Source of the DNA: Flectobacillus sp.
Lineage (GTDB): Bacteria > Bacteroidota > Bacteroidia > Cytophagales > Spirosomataceae
Reading direction: 5' to 3'
Assembly: GCA_029865665.1 (NCBI GenBank)
Contig: JARXAV010000315.1
Coordinates: 1-7,380, forward strand
Length of the DNA: 7,380 nt
This document shows positions 1 through 5,553 of the stretch, piece by piece. Every line of letters begins with the position of its first letter. Position 1 is the stretch's first letter. The notes under the pieces were generated by a model. It was given only the letters and a program-made list of their open reading frames with translations, was not told where the DNA came from and searched no databases. The position numbers were made by a program, and so were the translations under genes.

Positions 1-1
1 T

Positions 2-328
2 CAAGCTCCTCGTTGGATTTGGAATACAGAGTTCTCTTATTACCCGAAAGCTATCAAAAACTTACGTGCTTCGGTAGAATGGCAACACGTTGGAAGCTGG
101 TATCAGAACCAAGTGAATACCGTTTCTTACCCTGGTTATGATGTATTCAACGTGCGATTAGGTTACAAAATCTTTGGTGTTGAGGTATTTACGAATATTC
201 TTAATGCAAGCGATGCTCTTTATGCTTATAATGCAAGCCGTGGTAATGCCTCAACTGATAGAACCTCATTTACTCCTGCTGCACCTCGTACGTTTACGAT
301 GGGTATTCAGTATAATTTTGGGAAATAG
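2..328 (+). CDS. TonB-dependent receptor, C-terminal part (5' end outside window)
   Basis: The frame is open from the left edge and ends at a TAG at 326-328, giving 108 visible residues. They alternate aromatic/hydrophobic and polar residues as in outer-membrane beta strands (for example VEWQHVGSWY and FNVRLGYKIF). The run VEVFTNILNASDALY followed by a loop and the ending PRTFTMGIQYNFGK is the usual close of a Bacteroidota TonB-dependent receptor barrel, with a phenylalanine near the C terminus. The protein would import a ligand across the outer membrane using TonB energy; the plug domain and ligand are not visible. An internal GTG at 113 is not a start, because the frame and the barrel pattern continue upstream of it. 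The gene points the same way as the metal-handling genes from 1212 on, so it may be their receptor, now separated by the repeat-flanked minus-strand gene. That link is inferred. Confidence 0.85.
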   Translation, partial: QAPRWIWNTEFSYYPKAIKNLRASVEWQHVGSWYQNQVNTVSYPGYDVFNVRLGYKIFGVEVFTNILNASDALYAYNASRGNASTDRTSFTPAAPRTFTMGIQYNFGK

Positions 329-342
329 CGGTTGTTAGTCAG

Positions 343-590
343 ATTTTGGATGATGGATTTTGAATTTTGGATTCTGGGAAACGGATTATTCAACATCTAA
401 AGTCCATCATTTAGTGCAGTGATGATTTTGGATGTTGGATTTTGAATTTTTGGGAACAGGTTATTGAACATCTAAAGTCCATCATTAGTGCGGTGATGAT
501 TTTGAATTTTAGATTTTGAATTCAGAGGAACAAGTCATCCAAAATTCAACATCCAAAATTCAAAATTATCCCAGTGTCATCCAACATCAA
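343..590. repeat. Left repeat array: three degenerate hairpin units
   Basis: Three copies of a unit of about 73-76 bp lie in a row. Each has a left arm built from GATTTTGGATGTTGGATTTT-like words, a centre resembling TCTGGGGAACAGGTCATT (centres start near 373, 449 and 521), and a right arm such as AACATCTAAAGTCCATCATT, then AGTGCAGTGATGA. The arms are roughly reverse complements, so each unit can fold. The third unit has the best stem: 499-522 pairs with 543-566 with few mismatches around an 18-base loop. No coding frame is convincing here. The array lies between the 3' ends of the receptor gene and the convergent four-helix-bundle gene, so the third hairpin could act as a terminator for both. 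That role is inferred. Confidence 0.8.
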
Positions 591-596
591 CTTAAC

Positions 597-944
597 TCAT
601 TTTGTCTGAGAAGTCTTGATGATTGCTGTCAGGATATTAATAATGGAGTCAATTTGTTGTAAATAAGAGGTATAGTCAAGTTGAACTAGTTGGCTTCTTT
701 CTAAAAGTAAAAGCCAATATTTTGTTTCTCTAGCTTCTTTAGAGGCGATGCTCATTTTGTGGATGAAGTCATTTTTAGATTGAGCGGCTTCTGATTCGAC
801 AATATTCGCTCCGATACTGGTGGCACTTCGGACAAATTGTTTTGAGATAATAAACTCTTTTTCCTGCAATAAAACTTTATATAAAGCAATGGCAGACAAA
901 GCAAAATCAAAGCTCAAGCGTTGAATTAGGTTTTCTTTTTTCAT
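597..944 (-). CDS. Four-helix-bundle protein (23S rRNA intervening-sequence protein family)
   Basis: This gene encodes 115 residues starting MKKENLIQRLSFDFALSAIALYK. It belongs to the small four-helix-bundle family named after proteins encoded in 23S rRNA intervening sequences (S23/IVP type), related in fold to Avd, the accessory protein of diversity-generating retroelements. The diagnostic core is visible: RSATSIGANIVESEAAQSK, then DFIHKMSIASKEARETKYWL, with helices of the right length before and after. Length fits the family (about 110-125). The ATG at 944 is chosen; an upstream TTG at 977 would add 11 residues, MILHLFYHALF, that are not part of the family pattern. Family members form ring-like oligomers and some bind nucleic acid, but the cellular role is mostly unknown. 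The gene stands alone, opposite in direction to both neighbours, between two repeat arrays; no rRNA or reverse transcriptase is visible. This suggests a mobile or repeat-associated cassette. Confidence 0.88.
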   Translation of the reverse strand: MKKENLIQRLSFDFALSAIALYKVLLQEKEFIISKQFVRSATSIGANIVESEAAQSKNDFIHKMSIASKEARETKYWLLLLERSQLVQLDYTSYLQQIDSIINILTAIIKTSQTK

Positions 945-986
945 AAATAAAGCGTGATAAAATAGATGTAAAATCAAATCAATTTA

Positions 987-1020
987 TTTGAAAATAAGGG
1001 AATTTCCTAGAATAATTTTG
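987..1020 (+). promoter_or_regulatory. Possible Bacteroidota-type promoter for the PepSY-led gene run
   Basis: TTTG at 987-990 and TAATTTTG at 1013-1020, 22 bases apart, match the Bacteroidota pattern of a -33 TTTG and a -7 TAnnTTTG. It faces the PepSY gene, about 190 bases ahead, with the right repeat array in the leader. In DNA this rich in TTTTG a chance match is likely, so this is only a candidate. Confidence 0.22.
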
Positions 1021-1186
1021 GATGTTAAATTTTGGATGTTAAATTTTGGATTTTGAATTCTGGGGAACAGGTCATTGAAAATCTAACATCCATAATTTAG
1101 TGCAGTCTTAATTTTAGATTTTGAACTCTGGGTAACAACTCATCCAAAATTCAAAATCCAACATCCAAAATCATCAGAGTGTCATT
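1012..1186. repeat. Right repeat array: two units matching the left array
   Basis: Two further units of the same repeat lie in the same orientation as the left array. Their centres, TCTGGGGAACAGGTCATT near 1059 and TCTGGGTAACAACTCATCC near 1127, are about 68 bases apart. The first unit begins with a short tandem duplication: TTTTGGATGTTAAA occurs twice in a row around 1017-1045. The second unit ends with CATCCAAAATTCAAAATCC and ATCAGAGTGTCATTCATTC, closely resembling the end of the last left unit (CATCCAAAATTCAACATCC and ATCCCAGTGTCATCCAAC). The two-unit block is therefore a direct repeat of the last two left units, on the other side of the four-helix-bundle gene. It fills the gap up to the PepSY gene; nothing in it looks coding. 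Confidence 0.8.
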
Positions 1187-1211
1187 CATTCAAAATTTAT
1201 AAAATCCTCCC

Positions 1212-2738
1212 ATGATTAGAAAAAACATTTACCGTTGGCATCGCATTATTGGGCTTGTAACGGTCATTCCTGTCATATTTTGGACACTTTCGGGGTTGAT
1301 GCACCCTTTTATGTCGCACTGGTTTAAACCGAAAATTGCGAAAGAATTTATCGTTCAAAAGCCTGTCAAAAAGGAAAAATTGAAGCTGTCTATTCAAGAG
1401 GTTTTGAAGCAAGACAGCATTACCCAACTGAAAAATTTCAGAGTGGTTTCCTTTAATCATAAAACCTATTATCAGGTAAAACGAGTAGCAGGGAAACTGG
1501 CTTACTACGATGCTGCTACGGGAAAAGAACTCGAAAATGGCGATGTCCTATATGCTGAATGGATGGCAAGAGAATTATCAAAAGACTCTACATCTACGAT
1601 AAAATCCATTACGGTTCAAAGCGATTTCGACGGACAATATAAATTCGTCAATCGCCTGCTACCTGTCTATAAAGTTGAATTCGAGAAAGATAACGGCTTA
1701 GAAGTTTTTGTGGATACCGAAACTACTCGTATGGCAACCTTCAACACCAATGCTCGTAAGGCATTTATTTGGTTCTTTGATGTGTTCCATAACTGGTCAT
1801 TTTTAGATGCCATCGTTTCTACCAACATTCGTTTGGCGGTGATGATCCTGTTGTTGTCGATTATTATCCTTTCAACGGTTTCAGGATTAGTGATTTATGG
1901 GATTCTTTGGGGAAAATTTAAAAAGCCTCGTAGTGCCGATGACAAAGTAGGTATCTTAAAAAAATACCACCGTCAAATCGGTATTTGGGTGAGTTTTGTT
2001 ACCCTAACGTTTGCCTTTTCGGGGGCGTATCATGCCGCTAAAAAGTTTACCGCAGACGACCGTAATAAGTTTAGTTACGAACCTATTTTTAAGATAGAAG
2101 AGTTGGGCGTTAATCCTTTTGCCTTAAAAGTAGATTCTTCAAAAGTACTGAATATTGGTTTGTCTAAAATCAAGGACAAGGCATATTATACCGTATTTTT
2201 TAAGAAAGAAGAAGAGCAAACGCCAGAACCTGCTTTCTTTGATACCCAAACAGGGGAGGAGCTGAAAGACGGTAACTTGCTTTATGCTAAATATTTAGCA
2301 AATAAATTCTCGAACTTATCAGAAACAGCCATTGCAAAAGAACCCAAAGAAGGAGAGCAGGAGACAATGGCAGACTGTTGTGAGCCAGGTGCAGACGTTG
2401 CCAATGCCCAAGTGAATGATAAGAATTTGTTGAAGAGTGAATGGTTAACCAAATTTGACCGTGAATATGGCTTTGTAAATAAGCGTTTACCTGTGGTGAA
2501 AATTGCTTACGATACGCCAGAGAAGACTACGTATTACATCGAAACAGCAACAGGAAAACTAGCAGCCAAAGTTGAAAATGCAGACCGTAGAGAAGGCTAT
2601 AGTTTTGCGATTCTTCATAAATTCTTATTTATGGATTGGGCAGGAAAAGACGTTCGTGATATTGTAACAATGTTATCAGCATTGGGCGTTTTAGTGGTTA
2701 GCTTGTTTGGTTTAGCCTTGTTTTTGAAGGTGAAATAA
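1212..2738 (+). CDS. PepSY-associated transmembrane protein (PepSY_TM family), metal-uptake type
   Basis: This 508-residue inner-membrane protein has four predicted membrane helices near residues 11-33, 205-231, 255-275 and 481-506. Between helices 1 and 2, and again between 3 and 4, lie long extracytoplasmic segments with PepSY-like strands (YYDAATGKELENGDVLYAEW and FFDTQTGEELKDGNLLYAKY). The two halves are copies of one module: RWHRIIG matches KYHRQIG, FVNRLLPVYKVEF matches FVNKRLPVVKIAY, and FHNWSFLDA matches LHKFLFMDW. Histidines at the membrane edges (H10, H31, H193, H253, H274, H469) could bind heme or metal. The second half carries an insert of about 25 residues with a CC pair (C389, C390). 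Such proteins commonly sit beside TonB receptors in iron, siderophore or copper loci, and some are reductases; the exact activity is not known here. The ATG at 1212 puts the first helix right after a short basic N terminus. It leads the gene run. Confidence 0.88.
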   Translation: MIRKNIYRWHRIIGLVTVIPVIFWTLSGLMHPFMSHWFKPKIAKEFIVQKPVKKEKLKLSIQEVLKQDSITQLKNFRVVSFNHKTYYQVKRVAGKLAYYDAATGKELENGDVLYAEWMARELSKDSTSTIKSITVQSDFDGQYKFVNRLLPVYKVEFEKDNGLEVFVDTETTRMATFNTNARKAFIWFFDVFHNWSFLDAIVSTNIRLAVMILLLSIIILSTVSGLVIYGILWGKFKKPRSADDKVGILKKYHRQIGIWVSFVTLTFAFSGAYHAAKKFTADDRNKFSYEPIFKIEELGVNPFALKVDSSKVLNIGLSKIKDKAYYTVFFKKEEEQTPEPAFFDTQTGEELKDGNLLYAKYLANKFSNLSETAIAKEPKEGEQETMADCCEPGADVANAQVNDKNLLKSEWLTKFDREYGFVNKRLPVVKIAYDTPEKTTYYIETATGKLAAKVENADRREGYSFAILHKFLFMDWAGKDVRDIVTMLSALGVLVVSLFGLALFLKVK

Positions 2739-2764
2739 ATATAACCTCAATAAGAAAAAAAGTA

Positions 2765-2808
2765 GCTTGGGCAGTTCTAAAGGCTGTCCAAGCCTTATCC
2801 TATTTTGT
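2765..2808 (+). terminator. Hairpin after the PepSY gene: weak terminator or attenuator
   Basis: GCTTGGGCAG (2765-2774) pairs with CTGTCCAAGC (2784-2793), ten pairs including one G-U, around a nine-base loop. An A-rich run precedes it and CTTATCCTATTTT follows, only a partial T tract. It lies 26 bases after the PepSY stop and 24 before the next ATG, so it could end part of the transcription or stabilise the upstream message. Confidence 0.5.
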
Positions 2809-2817
2809 CATTTATTC

Positions 2818-3201
2818 ATGTTAAAAAATAGCATCCTATTTCTATTAATCCTCTTGTTGAATAGCTCTCTGTTCAACAAATGGGCGATTGTGGGCTATTA
2901 TGAAGCAAATCATGAATACATTGCCAAGGTGCTTTGTGAAAATAGAAAACATCCCGAGCTACATTGCGACGGGAAATGTTTTTTAGCTAAAAAACTCAAA
3001 AAAGCCGAAGAGCAAGAACAAAAACAAACTTCTGAAAAGCTAGAGAAAATCCAGAAAGTGACCTTGTTCTGTGTGCCTCTTTTGAGTTCAGAAAAAACCT
3101 TACTTACCTTTACTTCTTTAACAAAACGCATCGTATTTCCACCACATTTTTTCTTTGCTCAAGAAGAAAATTTTGGTGTCTTTCATCCCCCACAGGTTTA
3201 A
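2818..3201 (+). CDS. Small membrane-anchored Cys/His protein, unknown function
   Basis: The product is a 127-residue protein. Residues about 5-27 form one hydrophobic segment (signal anchor or signal peptide). Then comes an exported-looking segment with C40-ENR, H45, H49, C50, GKC54 and LAKKLKKAEE, that is, C-x9-C-x3-C with two nearby histidines, a plausible metal-binding cluster. Residues about 57-82 are highly charged and probably helical (KKLKKAEEQEQKQ). The C-terminal part has C85, H110 and H123 in a hydrophobic/aromatic stretch. From memory, small proteins with a CENR...C-GKC-L-KKL pattern occur in Bacteroidota beside metal-uptake genes, but I know of no assigned function. The ATG at 2818 is chosen; an upstream TTG at 2767 would start inside the hairpin stem and add a non-signal-like leader. 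Its position between PepSY and MbnP suggests a role in metal delivery or sensing; this is inference. Confidence 0.72.
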   Translation: MLKNSILFLLILLLNSSLFNKWAIVGYYEANHEYIAKVLCENRKHPELHCDGKCFLAKKLKKAEEQEQKQTSEKLEKIQKVTLFCVPLLSSEKTLLTFTSLTKRIVFPPHFFFAQEENFGVFHPPQV

Positions 3202-3229
3202 AATAAGCACTTCTTGTATGATTTTATGA

Positions 3230-3247
3230 CATGTCCTTCGGGTCATG
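3230..3247 (+). promoter_or_regulatory. UUCG-capped hairpin in the leader of the MbnP-like gene
   Basis: CATGTCC (3230-3236) and GGTCATG (3241-3247) close a C(TTCG)G tetraloop, with one T-T mismatch in seven positions. UUCG loops are unusually stable in RNA. No T tract follows directly, so it may be an RNA processing or stability element rather than a terminator. Confidence 0.4.
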
Positions 3248-3276
3248 GAAGATTTCTATTGTCTTATTATTAACCT

Positions 3277-3303
3277 GTCGAGTTTTCACTCGGCCCAATT
3301 TTG
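3277..3303 (+). terminator. Second leader hairpin followed by short T run
   Basis: GTCGAG (3277-3282) pairs with CTCGGC (3289-3294) around TTTTCA, with one U-G pair, then CCAATTTTG. It ends about ten bases before the MbnP-like ATG at 3313. It resembles a weak terminator or attenuator. The closeness to the start could also let it affect ribosome access. Confidence 0.35.
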
Positions 3304-3312
3304 TATTTACTC

Positions 3313-4119
3313 ATGACTAATAAATTATTCTCCTTTGCACTTATCGCTCTTATTTTCTCGTTAGTTTTTACTTCTTGTAAAAAGGAGGATGAAATTAATC
3401 CTAACGATAAAAACTCTCTTTTTGTCAATTTTGAAAACAAAGTAGGAGCGAGTGATTTGAAACTAGGAACAGCCTATACCAATGGTTCTGGCGAAGATTT
3501 TACTGTTACAATGCTGAACTATTTTATTTCTAATGTGTCTTTGAAAAAAGAAGACGGAACAACGGTTTCTTTCCCAAATCAGTATTTTTTGATTCGTCAG
3601 TCGGACGCAAGTACTTGGGCTCCAGAGTTAAAGGACGTTCCTGCAGGCAATTATACGGCCATTACCTTCAATGTAGGAGTTGATAGTACCAAAAGTGTTT
3701 CGGACGTAAGTCAGCGTACGGGTGCGTTGGATGTAGCTACGAACGGAATGTATTGGTCTTGGAATTCGGGATATGTATTTTTTAGATTTGAAGGGACTTC
3801 ATCAGTAGTACCAGCAAGTTCAAGTGGGGTTAAAGCATTCCAATTACACGTGGGAGGCTATGGCGGAATTGCAACAACTTCTAAAACCGTGAACAACAAT
3901 CGTAGCGTGGCTTTAGCTCTTCCAACAAAGGCAACTGTTCGTAATAACATTGCCCCCAAACTTCAGATGTATGCTGATTTGGCAAAGGTATTTAATGGAA
4001 CAACTGTGCTTAAATTGGCCGCAACGAATAGCGTACATAGTCCAGCGGCAGCCGTGCCAATTGCTAATAATTATGCAACGATGTTTAGTGTAAATCGTGT
4101 TGATAACGGTGCTAAGTAG
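3313..4119 (+). CDS. mbnP: MbnP-like copper-binding lipoprotein (partner of MbnH)
   Basis: This 268-residue protein is recognised by the MbnP pattern: SLFVNFENKVGASDLKLG near the N terminus, then MLNYFISNVSL, YFLIRQSD, ITFNVGVDS, GALDVATNGMYWSWNSGY followed by FFRFEG, FQLHVGG and the closing SVHSPAAAVPIANNYATMF. A signal peptide ends in a lipobox, FTSC, with C22 the lipidated residue, followed by KKED. W148 and W150 in MYWSWNSGY are candidates for the tryptophan that MbnH converts to kynurenine; H179, H242 and M257 could help bind Cu(I). In studied MbnP proteins kynurenine formation is needed for copper binding. The ATG at 3313 is preferred over a TTG at 3301, which would add only four residues. 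The paired di-heme gene lies downstream, with one small gene between. Attachment side (periplasm or cell surface) is not certain. Confidence 0.9.
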   Translation: MTNKLFSFALIALIFSLVFTSCKKEDEINPNDKNSLFVNFENKVGASDLKLGTAYTNGSGEDFTVTMLNYFISNVSLKKEDGTTVSFPNQYFLIRQSDASTWAPELKDVPAGNYTAITFNVGVDSTKSVSDVSQRTGALDVATNGMYWSWNSGYVFFRFEGTSSVVPASSSGVKAFQLHVGGYGGIATTSKTVNNNRSVALALPTKATVRNNIAPKLQMYADLAKVFNGTTVLKLAATNSVHSPAAAVPIANNYATMFSVNRVDNGAK

Positions 4120-4121
4120 GG

Positions 4122-4322
4122 ATGTTGAGTCGTAAACAATTAGAAAACTGGTTGGAAGGTACGAATATTGTCCTTCCACCACCTCCTTCTTTTTCGGAGC
4201 GAATCAAAGGAATGCTGACATTAACGAGTTTCGACAAATTACAAAAACTAATGTTAGCAGTTCATTTTTTTACGATGGCTACGCTGATTTTCAGTCTGAT
4301 GTATAAATTGTTATTGAACTAA
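4122..4322 (+). CDS. Small single-helix membrane protein, coupled to the MbnP-like gene
   Basis: I do not recognise this 66-residue protein. It begins MLSRKQLENWLEGTNIVLPP, with a proline run PPPP at 19-22, a short amphipathic region (SERIKGMLTLTSFDKLQKL) and one hydrophobic helix at about residues 43-63 ending YKLLLN. Without a cleavable signal, it probably sits in the inner membrane by a C-terminal anchor, with the N-terminal part in the cytoplasm. Its ATG is only two bases after the MbnP-like stop, so translation is probably coupled, which is the main reason to call it real. Candidate metal ligands are few (M31, M44, H48, M52, M60). Placed between MbnP and MbnH, it may help assemble or tether the pair, but this is a guess. 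Confidence 0.62.
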   Translation: MLSRKQLENWLEGTNIVLPPPPSFSERIKGMLTLTSFDKLQKLMLAVHFFTMATLIFSLMYKLLLN

Positions 4323-4328
4323 TTATGC

Positions 4329-4424
4329 TTGGGGTTGTGTGAAAAAGCACTTGATGTCAGAAGGTTGCTTCTTTACGTTTGTAAACTCATCAACTTTCAA
4401 CTTTACACAGCCCCAATTTTTCTT
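4329..4424 (+). promoter_or_regulatory. Branched RNA structure or long-stem attenuator ahead of the di-heme peroxidase gene
   Basis: TTGGGGTTGTGTGAA (4329-4343) pairs over 15 positions with TTTACACAGCCCCAA (4402-4416), with two G-U pairs, and is followed at once by TTTTTCTT. Inside lies TTGATG (4351-4356) with CATCAA (4388-4393), which encloses AGAAG-GTTG-CTTCT (4359-4372) and TTTAC-GTTT-GTAAA (4372-4385), sharing one base. This gives a possible three-way junction. The structure ends about 20 bases before the ATG at 4442. It could end transcription after the small membrane gene, or act as an attenuator. I do not recognise it as a known riboswitch class. Confidence 0.5.
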
Positions 4425-4441
4425 AAAAATAGGCTTCTTCC

Positions 4442-5542
4442 ATGAAAAAAATACATCGAATTATCAGTTGTTTATTCTTACTGGTGTGGGTATTGTCTTG
4501 TGCTGAAAGTGGTACAGAAATCGACCCCAATAAACTTTCTTATACGCCAAGTAATTTTCCAAAAGCGGAATATGATTTAACAAGTAATCCCGTAACCAAA
4601 GAAGGATTTGAATTAGGAAGAAGCCTTTTTTATGATGGGATTTTGTCAAGAGACGGTACGATTTCTTGTGGTGAATGTCACCGGCAAGACTTTGCTTTTA
4701 CACACCATTTACACGATTTGAGCCACGGAATTGATGGGAAAATTGGGTTGAGAAATACCCCTACACTTCAAAACCTTGCTTGGGGAAAAACGTTTGGTTG
4801 GGATGGTGGCGTTGTCGGCTTAGATTTTTTTGCGATTGCCCCCATTGAAAACCCTGTTGAAATGGATGAAACAACGGCGAATGTTTTGGATAAATTGAGA
4901 AAGACGGACAAATATCCAACCATGTTTAAAAATGCTTTTGGAACAACCGAAATTACGTCGGTACGTTTTTTAAAGGCCCTTTCGCAGTTTATGTTATCGT
5001 TGGTATCGGCAAATTCTCGTTACGACAAGTACATCCGTAAAGAGGAAGGAGGGACGCTTACCGAAACGGAATTGGCTGGACTCAGTGCTTTTAAACAAAA
5101 ATGTGCTTCGTGTCATGTAGGAGAACTTTTTACAGACGAAACATATCGCAATAATGGATTGCCTCCAACTGACCGTCAGCAAGTTGTTTATAAGGTTGTT
5201 AACGGTGTGACAACGGCTACCTTAGAACGAGTTTATGACGACGGACGAATGCGTATTACAGAATTAGCGGCCGATAAAAATAAGTTTAAAGTACCAACGC
5301 TCCGAAACATTGAAGCTAGCAGACCTTACATGCACGACGGACGTTTCACGACGTTAGAACAAGTGTTAGACCATTACAGCAGTACTGTTACAGAAACGGC
5401 AAACCTAGACCCAAGCCTCAAAAAAAATGGCGTGTTGGGAATCCCGTTGACCAGTACGGAAAAAACACAAATTATTGCGTTTTTGAAAACGCTGACAGAC
5501 CGTGATTTTTTGGCAGATAAACGGTTTGCTCCCACTTTATAA
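4442..5542 (+). CDS. mbnH: MbnH-like di-heme peroxidase lipoprotein (CcpA/MauG superfamily)
   Basis: This 366-residue c-type cytochrome has two heme sites: CGECH (C76, C79, H80) and CASCH (C221, C224, H225). Family marks follow in order: FAFTHH, LSHGIDGKIGLRNTPTLQNL, FGWDGG, PIENPVEM, then KVPTLRNIEASRPYMHDGRF and LEQVLDHY near the C terminus. W120 of FGWDG fits the inter-heme tryptophan by spacing from heme 1, E140 of NPVEM fits the conserved acidic residue near the active heme, and M297 of PYMHDG fits the methionine ligand position of bacterial CcpA enzymes. A signal peptide ends at lipobox VLSC, C20. Next to an MbnP-like gene, the likely job is peroxide-driven oxidation of a tryptophan in that partner to kynurenine; a plain cytochrome c peroxidase is the alternative. 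The stop is 11 bases before the next ATG, so the two are probably co-transcribed. Confidence 0.9.
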   Translation: MKKIHRIISCLFLLVWVLSCAESGTEIDPNKLSYTPSNFPKAEYDLTSNPVTKEGFELGRSLFYDGILSRDGTISCGECHRQDFAFTHHLHDLSHGIDGKIGLRNTPTLQNLAWGKTFGWDGGVVGLDFFAIAPIENPVEMDETTANVLDKLRKTDKYPTMFKNAFGTTEITSVRFLKALSQFMLSLVSANSRYDKYIRKEEGGTLTETELAGLSAFKQKCASCHVGELFTDETYRNNGLPPTDRQQVVYKVVNGVTTATLERVYDDGRMRITELAADKNKFKVPTLRNIEASRPYMHDGRFTTLEQVLDHYSSTVTETANLDPSLKKNGVLGIPLTSTEKTQIIAFLKTLTDRDFLADKRFAPTL

Positions 5543-5553
5543 GCATCAACAAG

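Noticed and set aside
343..590. CRISPR array suggested by regular repeats
   Set aside because: Repeats are degenerate, about 70 bases long, follow each other without unique spacers, and have no cas genes nearby.
597..944. Diversity-generating retroelement, because the four-helix-bundle protein resembles Avd
   Set aside because: No reverse transcriptase, template repeat or variable-repeat target is visible; the repeats do not show adenine-specific differences.
945..977. Longer N terminus for the four-helix-bundle protein from a TTG
   Set aside because: The added residues MILHLFYHALF are not part of the family pattern and the ATG at 944 gives the usual length.
1197..1460. Minus-strand frame over the start of the PepSY gene
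   Set aside because: It is antisense to a well-supported membrane protein gene and has no recognisable domain.
2910..3131. Minus-strand frame rich in Ser/Cys/Phe
   Set aside because: Composition is what the reverse of the Lys/Glu-rich coding stretch of the small Cys/His gene would give.
3913..4182. Minus-strand frame across the end of the MbnP-like gene
   Set aside because: It overlaps conserved MbnP coding sequence and the next gene's start; no family resemblance.
4122..4322. Methanobactin-like precursor peptide
   Set aside because: The product has no cysteine and carries a membrane helix, so it cannot be a methanobactin precursor of the known Cys-based type.
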